Below, one piece after another: positions 1 to 7,656 of a DNA stretch of 9,892 bases; position 1 is the first letter of the stretch; every line of letters begins with the position of its first letter. The stretch comes from Bacteroidales bacterium UBA3663 (GTDB taxonomy: Bacteria; Bacteroidota; Bacteroidia; Bacteroidales; UBA3663): NCBI GenBank assembly GCA_002373755.1, contig DFJU01000074.1, positions 42,816 to 52,707 on the forward strand. Reading direction: 5' to 3'. The notes below the pieces were generated by a model. The model did no database searches. It was not told where the DNA came from and saw only the letters and a program-made list of their open reading frames with translations. The position numbers and the translations under genes are program-made.

Positions 1-598
1 CCTGCACGATGGGGAAAAGTGCCTGATGGTAGCCGTACATGCCGTTGCCCTGCTCGTCTTCCGTCTCCTTGTATCGCTTGAAGCATCGGTCGAGCCATCG
101 TTCGGTCAGGTCGAGGCTTTTTTTCGCGTAGTTGAAGTCGCTGTCGCCCGGAGGACACTCGTCGAACGCCATCATGATGTCGGCGCCGATGATTCGCTCA
201 ATCTCCATGACGCGCTCGGGCGTAAACAGATGCTTCGAACCGTCGATGTGGCTGCGGAAGGTGCAGCCCTCTTCGGTCAGTTTGCGGTTTTCGGCCAATG
301 AGAATACCTGAAAGCCGCCAGAATCGGTCAGAATCGGCCTGTCCCACGAGTTGAACTTGTGCAGACCGCCGGCCTCCTGCAACACGTCAAGTCCGGGCCG
401 CAGGTAGAGGTGATAGGTGTTGCCAAGGATAATCTGAGCCTTGACCTCTTCGCGTAATTCGCTGAAATGCAGACACTTCACCGAACCGACCGTGCCGACG
501 GGCATGAAGATCGGAGTCTGTATCGTGCCGTGGTCGGTCTGGATTTCTCCGGCGCGCGCCCACGAGTTCGTATCTGTTGCTTGTAGTTTGAACGTCAT
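1..598 (-). CDS. tgt: Queuine/preQ1 tRNA-guanine transglycosylase, 3' part missing
   Basis: Tgt exchanges the guanine at position 34 of GUN-anticodon tRNAs (Asp, Asn, His, Tyr) for preQ1, the entry step of queuosine modification in the cytoplasm. The visible 199 residues are the N-terminal half of a protein usually about 375 residues long; the gene runs off the left edge with no stop. Family hallmarks are present: PIFMPVGT near the N-terminus, LGNTYHL, LTDSGGFQVFSL with the aspartate that acts in base exchange, and MMAFDECPP with the aspartate that contacts the substrate base. The zinc site and the nucleophilic aspartate lie beyond the window. The ATG overlaps the stop of the upstream DedA gene as ATGA (4 bp), which fixes the start and suggests translational coupling. 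The family call is secure. Confidence 0.96.
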   Translation of the reverse strand, partial: MTFKLQATDTNSWARAGEIQTDHGTIQTPIFMPVGTVGSVKCLHFSELREEVKAQIILGNTYHLYLRPGLDVLQEAGGLHKFNSWDRPILTDSGGFQVFSLAENRKLTEEGCTFRSHIDGSKHLFTPERVMEIERIIGADIMMAFDECPPGDSDFNYAKKSLDLTERWLDRCFKRYKETEDEQGNGMYGYHQALFPIVQ

Positions 599-1239
599 TT
601 TCTGTTGGCTGTTTCGCGGTTGGCCTTAACCACGAGGTAAATATAATAGATGAGGCCAATCATCACCACGCCGCCGATGGCATATTTCACGTAGTCGCTG
701 TAGTGCTGCACTTGTGCGATGAGTACGTCTTCGGGAATGGTGTGGCCGAAAAATGCGCCGAGTCCGACCAGAACGCTGTTCCACAATCCTGCGCCCAATG
801 CGGTGAACACCAGGAACTTGGCCATATTCATCCGTGCCAGACCTGCAGGAATCGAAATCAGCTGGCGGATGGCCGGAATCAGTCGGCCGAAGAAGGTGCC
901 CACTGCGCCATGTTCGGCAAAATAAGCCTCGGCCTTCTCGACACCTGGACGGTCGATGAGCAGCAGGTGGCTCAGCTTCGTGTCGGCGAACTTATGGACG
1001 ATGGGACGGCCGAGCCACAGGGCCAGAAAGTAGTTGACCAATGCGCCGATGATGGCTCCCAACGTGCCGAAAAGCACGATGAGCGGCAACGACATTGTGC
1101 CCTGATTGATTGCGACATAGGCCGCAGGAATCATGATGATTTCAGACGGAAAAGGGATGAACGAACTCTCGATGGCCATGAAAAGTGTCACTGTGCCGTA
1201 GTTCAGGTTGTCTGCAATCCAGATGTAGAGTTCTTCCAT
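595..1239 (-). CDS. DedA-family (VTT domain) inner-membrane protein
   Basis: This 214-residue polytopic membrane protein belongs to the DedA/SNARE-associated (VTT) family. Members are linked to lipid translocation, including recycling of undecaprenyl phosphate, and to membrane homeostasis; which substrate this one moves cannot be read from sequence. Visible hallmarks are ESSFIPFPSE at about residues 24-33 (re-entrant helix with the conserved acidic residue and prolines) and FFGRLIPAIRQLISIPAG at about 117-133 (conserved Arg-Pro-Arg signature). Hydrophobic segments fall near 15-45, 51-78, 140-165 and 185-205, and the C-terminus is short and basic. The reading frame is open further upstream into the TPR gene, but the start chosen here (MEELYIWIAD) matches the family and follows an A-rich leader. 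The stop overlaps the tgt start; the TPR gene ends 73 bp upstream. Confidence 0.92.
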   Translation of the reverse strand: MEELYIWIADNLNYGTVTLFMAIESSFIPFPSEIIMIPAAYVAINQGTMSLPLIVLFGTLGAIIGALVNYFLALWLGRPIVHKFADTKLSHLLLIDRPGVEKAEAYFAEHGAVGTFFGRLIPAIRQLISIPAGLARMNMAKFLVFTALGAGLWNSVLVGLGAFFGHTIPEDVLIAQVQHYSDYVKYAIGGVVMIGLIYYIYLVVKANRETANRK

Positions 1240-1312
1240 TGTTTTTTGTGTGTAAAGTGTTGTTATTGTAAGTGCTACGTTGTTTTTTTGAGTTATGTCC
1301 GATGCCGTTGCG

Positions 1313-2623
1313 TCACACCTCTTTGGCGGCCTCTTCGTCGCCGATCGACAGGAAGTAGTCACGCATCATGCTGCGCATTGACTTGTCTTTGATGTGCAGT
1401 TTGAGCATGCGGCGGAAGATGCTGTCGGCCTCGGCCTTGTGTTCGGTGTGCAGGCAGAGTTGGGCATAGGCCATCAGGTAGGAGCGGTTGCGCGGCTTCT
1501 GCTTGACCAGATTTTTCAACGTAGCGAGTGCCTTGTCGAATTCGTGCGTCGAGAGCAGCACCGAGACGAGGAGCGACTGTGCGGCCTCGAACTTCTGGTC
1601 GATGCCGAGCACGTCGTCGAGTTGCTTTTTGGCCTCGTTCATGTCGCCGTCGAGCAATGCCAGATTGGCAAGTTGCATCCGCGCCACGATGTGGCCTGGG
1701 TTGCGTTCGGCCAGAATGGAGAAACATTCGCGTGCCTGATCGTTCTGCGACGTCTCGATGTAGGCAAATCCGAGCAGTTCGTAGGTGAGTTCAATCTGCT
1801 GCTGGATTTCCTCTTCGCTGGCGTTGACGTTGTTCATGCCTACGCGACCTTCGGCAAAGCGGCGGGCGTTGGTCAGCAGCGGGATACATTCGGCGTATTT
1901 GCCTTCCTGTTGCAGGATGTAGCCCTTTATGAAGCCCAGCAGGGCATTGCCTTCGTCGATGGCCAATCCGTAGTCGCAGGCCTCGATGCACTTGTCGATG
2001 TCCATCTGTAGCATGTAGCATCGCGCAAGGTCTTGCCACGAGTAGATGTCGTAGGCGTCAAGGTCGAGTGCCTTTTCGAGCATTTCGATTGCTTCGTCGT
2101 ACAAGTGCGCATCGAACAACATGCTGCCGAATTTGCCGAGCAGTTCTGCATCGCCTTTGATGTACGGACAGGCCTCCTTGAGGAATGGCGACAGGATTGC
2201 CAACGGAATTGCATCGTACATCTCATCGACCGTATCGACCCATTCGTTGGGCGGCACGTTGCCCTTGCGCAGTTGGTCGATGTAGGTCTCGAGGGCCTTG
2301 CGCGGGTGGCCGTGCATCACGTCGATGTTGAAGGCGAGGTGATGCGAGCCGGAAGTGCCGTCGTTGCGGTATTTGGCAAACATCTGTTCTGCCTTTTCGC
2401 CTTTGTGGTTGTGCAGGTAGATCCAGATGAGCAGCTTTTCAAGGTCTTCGTCGTTGGGGTGCATGTTCATTCCGGCCTCGGTCAGATATTCTGCGTCGTC
2501 GATCATCGAGAGGTCGAGCAGGTCATCGACGGCGTTCTCAATCTCTTCGGCATCGTAGTAGGAGAGGTGTCCGTTGGACATCTCTTGACAGAAACGGTAG
2601 AATGCGGCTGATTTCTTTTTCAC
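1313..2623 (-). CDS. Cytoplasmic TPR-repeat protein, function unknown
   Basis: This is a 436-residue, acidic, all-helical protein with no signal peptide or membrane segment, so it is probably cytoplasmic. TPR-like 34-residue units can be laid out at about 159-192, 193-226, 227-258, 277-310, 311-344, 345-378 and 379-412, with the usual small residue at position 8, aromatic or large residues at 4, 7 and 11, and Pro/Asp at 32. The N-terminal 150 residues contain weaker helical repeats. A linker of about 18 residues (259-276) interrupts the array. TPR scaffolds mediate protein-protein contact; no catalytic domain is seen and no partner can be named. The start is GTG, directly after an in-frame TGA (TGAGTG), so it is the longest possible form. 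An ATG at codon 15 (EMSNGHL) is the alternative. It lies 120 bp after glnS. Confidence 0.82.
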   Translation of the reverse strand: MKKKSAAFYRFCQEMSNGHLSYYDAEEIENAVDDLLDLSMIDDAEYLTEAGMNMHPNDEDLEKLLIWIYLHNHKGEKAEQMFAKYRNDGTSGSHHLAFNIDVMHGHPRKALETYIDQLRKGNVPPNEWVDTVDEMYDAIPLAILSPFLKEACPYIKGDAELLGKFGSMLFDAHLYDEAIEMLEKALDLDAYDIYSWQDLARCYMLQMDIDKCIEACDYGLAIDEGNALLGFIKGYILQQEGKYAECIPLLTNARRFAEGRVGMNNVNASEEEIQQQIELTYELLGFAYIETSQNDQARECFSILAERNPGHIVARMQLANLALLDGDMNEAKKQLDDVLGIDQKFEAAQSLLVSVLLSTHEFDKALATLKNLVKQKPRNRSYLMAYAQLCLHTEHKAEADSIFRRMLKLHIKDKSMRSMMRDYFLSIGDEEAAKEV

Positions 2624-2643
2624 TCAGTATTGAAAACTTTGAC

Positions 2644-2701
2644 GGAGTTAACGGGCTATGTGTTCTGCGATTAAGGCATTCGGCATACGTCCGTTAACTC
2701 C
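2644..2701. repeat. Inverted repeat between glnS and the TPR gene
   Basis: An 11-bp perfect inverted repeat, GGAGTTAACGG at 2644-2654 and CCGTTAACTCC at 2691-2701, is separated by 36 nt. A second short pairing inside (TATG 2657-2660 with CATA 2684-2687) would lengthen the stem. It lies 42 bp after the glnS stop and 20 bp ahead of the TPR start. No long U-tract follows on the sense strand (only GTTTTC after about 6 nt), so it is a poor intrinsic terminator. It could be an mRNA processing or stability element, or a partial terminator that lowers downstream expression. Confidence 0.55.
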
Positions 2702-2743
2702 TGAATGTGCTACGTTATTTTTCGATAACTTCCAAGTGCTCTG

Positions 2744-4429
<1,686 letters not shown>

Positions 4430-4487
4430 ATATTTTTTTCTTTTTATATTCTTGATTTACTTGAAATTCGGTCGTATTTTGTCGGCC

Positions 4488-4519
4488 AAGACCTTATAAC
4501 CTCAAGACCTTAAAACCTC
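4488..4519. repeat. Tandem 16-bp repeat in the DUF4290-glnS gap
   Basis: Two abutting 16-bp units, AAGACCTTATAACCTC (4488-4503) and AAGACCTTAAAACCTC (4504-4519), differ at one base. A degenerate partial copy (ACAACTTC) follows at 4520-4527. On the sense strand of the leftward genes the array reads as GAGGTT..TAAGGTCTT repeats just after the DUF4290 stop. The remainder of this 102-bp gap is AT-rich with no clear promoter or terminator. Confidence 0.75.
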
Positions 4520-4531
4520 ACAACTTCATTT

Positions 4532-5155
4532 TCATTTCTTCTTTTTCTTTTTCTTTTTCGACACGACGAGCGATGCCGGATCGTATTGTGTGTTCATTTC
4601 CAGCGTCTTGGCATCAAGCAGTTCGATTTGTGCGATGTCGTCGCGGAACTGCTCTCCCGCGTAGCGCACGAGGTCCTGTATGATTTTGCTGTCCTCCTCC
4701 GATGCGTCCTTGTAGGTGTTGTGGAAGTTGCGCTTCATCTGGTTGGCAATCAGTGCAAACAGGCGGATGCGTTCGTCGCGGTCCTCGATGGTGCAAGCAT
4801 GGGCGACGAGTTCTTCGGTGCGCTTGCCGTACATTCTGGTACGGATGTTCGACTGCGTGTTGGCGATTGGCTCCGGACGGGCCTCGATTTCGTCGGCCTT
4901 CAGGATTTCGCACGGATAGTCGATGTCGAGTTCAAAGTCGGCGATGATGGCCAGATGGTTCCACAGGATGTTTTTGCGTCCCGACACCTCGGCCAGTTCG
5001 GGGTAGAGGTCGCCCATCACGCCGACAATCGTCCGGGCGCAAGCATTGCGGCGGTCGCGGTCGGCAATGGTCTTGCAATAGCTCACCAGTTGCTGCACGT
5101 TGCGGCCGTATTCGGGCAATTTGATTTTTGCAAGTTGTGTGTTGTATTCCTGCAT
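4532..5155 (-). CDS. DUF4290-family protein with poly-lysine tail
   Basis: The 207-residue soluble protein matches the Bacteroidetes-restricted DUF4290 family by its opening (EYNTQLAKIKLPEYGRNVQ) and overall pattern; its function is unknown. No signal peptide or membrane segment is seen, and the composition is helical and charged. Residues 16-47 and 109-140 align without gaps (YG....LV....TI.DRD.R, 12 of 32 identical), so the protein looks like two related helical units. The C-terminus is eight consecutive lysines (200-207), encoded mainly by three tandem AAAAAG hexamers on the sense strand. Such a basic tail could contact nucleic acid, ribosomes or acidic membrane lipid; this is inference. 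It sits between tsaB (50 bp upstream) and glnS (102 bp downstream), so a link to tRNA or translation is possible but unproven. Confidence 0.85.
   Translation of the reverse strand: MQEYNTQLAKIKLPEYGRNVQQLVSYCKTIADRDRRNACARTIVGVMGDLYPELAEVSGRKNILWNHLAIIADFELDIDYPCEILKADEIEARPEPIANTQSNIRTRMYGKRTEELVAHACTIEDRDERIRLFALIANQMKRNFHNTYKDASEEDSKIIQDLVRYAGEQFRDDIAQIELLDAKTLEMNTQYDPASLVVSKKKKKKKK
4541..4558. repeat. Hexanucleotide microsatellite encoding the Lys tail
   Basis: Three perfect tandem CTTTTT units on the plus strand (AAAAAG on the coding strand) each encode Lys-Lys in the DUF4290 protein. Because the unit is two codons long, slippage by one unit would change the tail by two lysines without shifting frame. 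Confidence 0.85.
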
Positions 5156-5205
5156 GACTTGTTTGTTTACTACGTTGATTTTTAGCGCCGATGCGCCTGA
5201 CGGTC

Positions 5206-5904
5206 TCAGAACATCTTTTTCGGCATCGAAGCCACGAAGTCCTTCAGGTAGAACGGCACGAAATAGGCCGTGTCGTCAAACTTGCCTTGGTTGTATCGCT
5301 TTATGGCCAATGCCTGCATATCCTTTGCCATGACGCGGACGTTTGTGATGAAGTGTGCGTTCGGGTGCTTGATGACCTCCTGGCACTTGTCTGCGCCGTC
5401 GCCGAAGAAGTAGATTTGATGCTGCTCCAGCTCGTCGTGCAGGAAGTTTTCGTCGATTACCTCGGCCTTGACGGGTCGCACCTCGTTCAATGCGGCATCG
5501 TAGAGCGCAGTATAGACCTCCATGCGGCGGGCGTCAATCATCGGACAATAGAGGCCGCCTTCGGGCATTCCCTCTTCCAGAATCGGGCAGAACATCACGT
5601 GGCAGCACAGCGCTTCGAGCGTCGGGATGCCGATGAGCGGAATGTTCAGGCCGAAAGCGACACCCTTGGCTTCGCTCACGCCGATGCGCAGACCGGTGTA
5701 GCTGCCTGGCCCAGCGCTGACGGCAACGGCATCGGGCATCATGTTGTTCTTTCGGGCGTACTGGATGGCGTCTTCAACAAACTGGCCGAGCACCGATGCA
5801 TGGTTCGGCCCTTCGATTGTCTCGCGCTTGAATTCGATGTTGAAGTCTTGACTCAGCGCAACGCTGCATGCTTTGGCCGAGGTCTCAATGAGCAGAATAT
5901 TCAT
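5206..5904 (-). CDS. tsaB: tRNA threonylcarbamoyladenosine biosynthesis protein TsaB
   Basis: TsaB is the inactive TsaD paralogue that dimerises with TsaD and, with TsaE, supports transfer of threonylcarbamoyl to A37 of ANN-decoding tRNAs (t6A). The 232-residue protein has the ASKHA-fold opening MNILLIETSAKACSVAL, the signature SAGPGSYTGLRIGVSEAKG at about 63-81, IPTLEAL at about 93-99 and MIDARRMEVY in the second lobe. The metal-binding HxxxH of catalytic TsaD is absent, as expected for TsaB. The length is normal (about 220-240). It is the first gene of the leftward block and has a consensus promoter at 6009-6039. It is divergent from yicC and 50 bp upstream of the DUF4290 gene. The leader is about 100 nt and contains a terminator-like hairpin. 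Confidence 0.95.
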   Translation of the reverse strand: MNILLIETSAKACSVALSQDFNIEFKRETIEGPNHASVLGQFVEDAIQYARKNNMMPDAVAVSAGPGSYTGLRIGVSEAKGVAFGLNIPLIGIPTLEALCCHVMFCPILEEGMPEGGLYCPMIDARRMEVYTALYDAALNEVRPVKAEVIDENFLHDELEQHQIYFFGDGADKCQEVIKHPNAHFITNVRVMAKDMQALAIKRYNQGKFDDTAYFVPFYLKDFVASMPKKMF

Positions 5905-5921
5905 TGTCGGATGGATGCTTT

Positions 5922-5974
5922 GAAAAAATTTCCGTCTTCCGGTAAGTTTTTGGGCAAATACCAGCAGAAGACGG
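5922..5974 (-). terminator. Terminator-like hairpin in the tsaB leader
   Basis: In the tsaB transcript an 8-bp perfect stem (CCGTCTTC at 5974-5967 with GAAGACGG at 5939-5932) is followed by AAA and then six U (5928-5923). Inside it, GGTA and TACC can pair, extending the stem across a small asymmetric internal loop and leaving a loop of about 14 nt. The U-tract ends 18 nt before the tsaB ATG. The structure lies between the promoter and the start codon, so it would act as an attenuator if functional. The AAA between stem and U-tract weakens it as a classical terminator. Confidence 0.5.
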
Positions 5975-5978
5975 TTCA

Positions 5979-5996
5979 GAAAAGCTTTTCAGCTTT
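5979..5996. repeat. Palindrome / small hairpin in the tsaB leader
   Basis: GAAAAGCTTTTC (5979-5990) is a perfect 12-bp palindrome. It overlaps a hairpin, AAAGCT-TTTC-AGCTTT (5981-5996), in the early transcribed leader of tsaB. The two pairings are mutually exclusive, and either might alternate with the downstream terminator-like stem. A role is not established. Confidence 0.45.
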
Positions 5997-6008
5997 AAAA
6001 AATCCGCG

Positions 6009-6039
6009 CAAAGATAGCGTATTTCCGTCAATTATCAAA
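6009..6039 (-). promoter_or_regulatory. Bacteroidetes-type promoter for the tsaB block
   Basis: Read leftward, TTTG at 6039-6036 (-33 box) is followed after exactly 19 bp by TATCTTTG at 6016-6009, a perfect match to the TAnnTTTG -7 box of the Bacteroidetes primary sigma factor. Transcription should begin near 6003, giving a leader of about 100 nt before the tsaB ATG. This is the only consensus promoter visible for the leftward block. Confidence 0.82.
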
Positions 6040-6074
6040 AAATCAAAATGCCTTTTTATTTAAAAGAGTTTAAT

Positions 6075-6117
6075 TTTTGAAAAAAATCAACTTTATTATG
6101 CTGGCTTTTGAAAAAAA
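6075..6117. repeat. Direct repeat of TTTTGAAAAAAA, 31 bp apart
   Basis: The 12-mer TTTTGAAAAAAA occurs at 6075-6086 and 6106-6117, a spacing of 31 bp (about three helical turns), upstream of and overlapping the yicC promoter. Helically phased A-tracts of this kind bend DNA. In such AT-rich sequence, chance is a real alternative. Confidence 0.5.
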
Positions 6118-6128
6118 CATTATCTTTG
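6097..6128 (+). promoter_or_regulatory. Bacteroidetes-type promoter for the yicC block
   Basis: TATCTTTG at 6121-6128 is a perfect TAnnTTTG -7 box. TATG at 6097-6100, one mismatch from TTTG, lies 20 bp upstream in the -33 position. The predicted start is near 6134, about 27 nt before the yicC ATG. AT-rich sequence with A7 tracts upstream could act as an UP-like or bent element. Confidence 0.75.
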
Positions 6129-6160
6129 CCCCTGAAAACAATACAAAAATCTCACTGTCA

Positions 6161-7048
6161 ATGATACAATCAATGACCGGCTACGGCAAGGCATCGGCCG
6201 TAATCCAAGACAAAAAGGTGACTGTGGAAATCCGCTCGCTCAACTCCAAGCAGCTGGATCTCAGCATGAAGTCGGCTGCGCAATACCGTGCGCTCGACAT
6301 GGAGTTCCGTGCGATGATTCAGAAGGCACTGCAGCGTGGCAAGGTGGATTTCACGCTTGCCGTCGAAGAGTCAACATCGGCCGCGGCTCCACGCATCAAT
6401 GCAGCCGTCGTCAAGTCGTACTACGAGCAGGTGAAGGCTTTGCGCAACGAATTGGGAATGACTTCGTTGCAGGCCGACGACATAATCTTGCAGACCATCC
6501 TGCGGATGCCCGATTCGGTCAGCGCGGCCGATGCAGAAGCCGGCGAAGATGAGCTGAACGCCGTCAAGCAGCTGGTGGCTCAGGCAATCGAGAATTTCGT
6601 GGCTTTCCGCACTCAGGAGGGCGCATCGCTCTACCGTGTCTTCAGCGAGAAGATTGCCAACATCCGCGCGTTGTTGCTCAGCGTCGAGCCATACGAGAAG
6701 GAACGCACCGAAAAGATTCGCCAGAGCATCATCGACAGGTTGCAGCAGTTGCCTGTCGATTACGACAAGAACCGCCTCGAGCAGGAGATGATCTACTACA
6801 TCGAAAAGCTCGACATCAACGAGGAGAAGCACCGTCTGGACAACCATCTGAACTACTTTGTCGAGACGATGGACGCCGAAATGGATGCCGGCGGAACTGG
6901 CAAGAAACTGGGCTTCATCGCACAGGAGATGGGCCGCGAAATCAACACCCTCGGCAGCAAGTCCAACCAGGCAGAAATGCAGCGCATCGTCGTCAAGATG
7001 AAGGACGAGCTGGAACAGATTAAGGAGCAGGTACTCAACGTTTTATGA
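6161..7048 (+). CDS. yicC: YicC/YloC-family endoribonuclease
   Basis: YicC-family proteins are endoribonucleases; E. coli YicC takes part in degradation of the small RNA RyhB. The 295-residue product has the family opening MIQSMTGYGKA, the N-terminal EIRSLNSKQLDLSMK motif, and the C-terminal DUF1732 signature around GTGKKLGFIAQEMGREINTLGSKSNQ with KMKDELEQIKEQVLNVL at the end. The length is typical (about 290). An in-frame start lies further upstream at about 6077, but it would put the promoter inside the gene, so the ATG at 6161 giving the conserved N-terminus is chosen. An ATG at 6173 is a second possibility. No Shine-Dalgarno sequence is seen. gmk follows after 44 bp, a common arrangement. 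It is the first gene of the rightward block. Confidence 0.94.
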   Translation: MIQSMTGYGKASAVIQDKKVTVEIRSLNSKQLDLSMKSAAQYRALDMEFRAMIQKALQRGKVDFTLAVEESTSAAAPRINAAVVKSYYEQVKALRNELGMTSLQADDIILQTILRMPDSVSAADAEAGEDELNAVKQLVAQAIENFVAFRTQEGASLYRVFSEKIANIRALLLSVEPYEKERTEKIRQSIIDRLQQLPVDYDKNRLEQEMIYYIEKLDINEEKHRLDNHLNYFVETMDAEMDAGGTGKKLGFIAQEMGREINTLGSKSNQAEMQRIVVKMKDELEQIKEQVLNVL

Positions 7049-7052
7049 CGAG

Positions 7053-7080
7053 TTAGGGAATAAGAAATAAGAATTAAGAG
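7053..7080. repeat. Purine-rich low-complexity spacer between yicC and gmk
   Basis: The 44-bp gap is almost entirely degenerate AATAAGAA/TTAAGAG-type units of about 8 nt, purine-rich on the transcribed strand. No promoter or terminator is visible. It resembles in style the tandem repeat found after the DUF4290 gene. Confidence 0.4.
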
Positions 7081-7092
7081 TTCTTGAAGAAA

Positions 7093-7656
7093 ATGAACAA
7101 ATTGATGATTTTTTCAGCCCCGAGCGGCAGCGGGAAATCGACGTTGGTGCAATATCTGATGCAGCAGAACCCGAATCTGGCATTCAGCATCTCGTGCACC
7201 AGCCGCGCGCCGCGAGGCACTGAGCGAGATGGCGTCGAATATTATTTCCTGTCGCCCGAAGAGTTCCGCCGCCGCATTGCCAACGACGAATTCCTCGAAT
7301 ACGAAGAGGTCTATACCGACAAGTTCTACGGTACGCTGAAGAGCGAAGTCGAGCGCATGAGCAAGGCCGGAAAAGTGGTCTTGTTCGATGTGGATGTCAA
7401 GGGCGGCATCAACATCAAGAAGTTCTATGGCGACCGCGCGCTCAGCATCTTCGTCCAGCCGCCCTCGATTGAGGAGCTTTCGCGCCGCCTGCACGGACGT
7501 GGCACCGACAGCGAAGAGGTCATCCAGACGCGCCTCGACAAGGCCGCCTATGAGCTCACCTTCGCTCCGCAGTTCGACCGCATCATCGTGAACGATGACC
7601 TCGACAAGGCCAAGGCCGAAATTCTGCAAGTGATGAACGACTTTCTGAACGATTGA
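7093..7656 (+). CDS. gmk: Guanylate kinase
   Basis: Guanylate kinase phosphorylates GMP (and dGMP) to GDP using ATP, and is essential for GTP and (p)ppGpp pools. The 187-residue product has the P-loop SAPSGSGKST at about 8-17, the GMP-binding region SISCTSRAPRGTERDGVEYYFLS, the YEEVYTDKFYGT segment with the conserved tyrosine and glycine, and the lid region with RLHGRGTDSEE followed by RL at the helix start. The length is usual (about 185-205). An in-frame TTG lies 9 bp upstream, but the ATG giving MNKLMIFSAPSGSGK is preferred. A further ATG at codon 5 cannot be ruled out. The stop overlaps the nadD start by one base (TGATG), which favours termination-reinitiation coupling. Confidence 0.96.
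   Translation: MNKLMIFSAPSGSGKSTLVQYLMQQNPNLAFSISCTSRAPRGTERDGVEYYFLSPEEFRRRIANDEFLEYEEVYTDKFYGTLKSEVERMSKAGKVVLFDVDVKGGINIKKFYGDRALSIFVQPPSIEELSRRLHGRGTDSEEVIQTRLDKAAYELTFAPQFDRIIVNDDLDKAKAEILQVMNDFLND

Noticed and set aside
1240..1362. N-terminal extension of the DedA protein into the TPR gene
   Set aside because: The added 41 residues are polar and basic and overlap the TPR coding end. MEELYIWIAD matches where DedA proteins begin.
703..2011. Plus-strand open frames of 205-229 codons opposite dedA and the TPR gene
   Set aside because: Their products look like reverse-frame translation (Cys/His-rich or Val/Phe/Gln-rich), with no family resemblance, while the minus-strand proteins are clear families.
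5191..6063. Long plus-strand open frame (290 codons) across tsaB
   Set aside because: It is antisense to a clear TsaB with all family motifs. The predicted protein is His/Val/Leu-rich with no recognisable domain and also covers the tsaB promoter. It is a shadow frame.
6077..6160. N-terminal extension of yicC to a start at about 6077
   Set aside because: It would place the consensus promoter box TATCTTTG inside the gene and add 28 residues that YicC proteins lack. MIQSMTGYGKA is the family N-terminus.
5905..6160. Riboswitch or T-box upstream of tsaB or yicC
   Set aside because: The yicC leader is only about 27 nt. The tsaB leader is about 100 nt and lacks any T-box or known aptamer consensus that I can recognise; only simple hairpins are visible.
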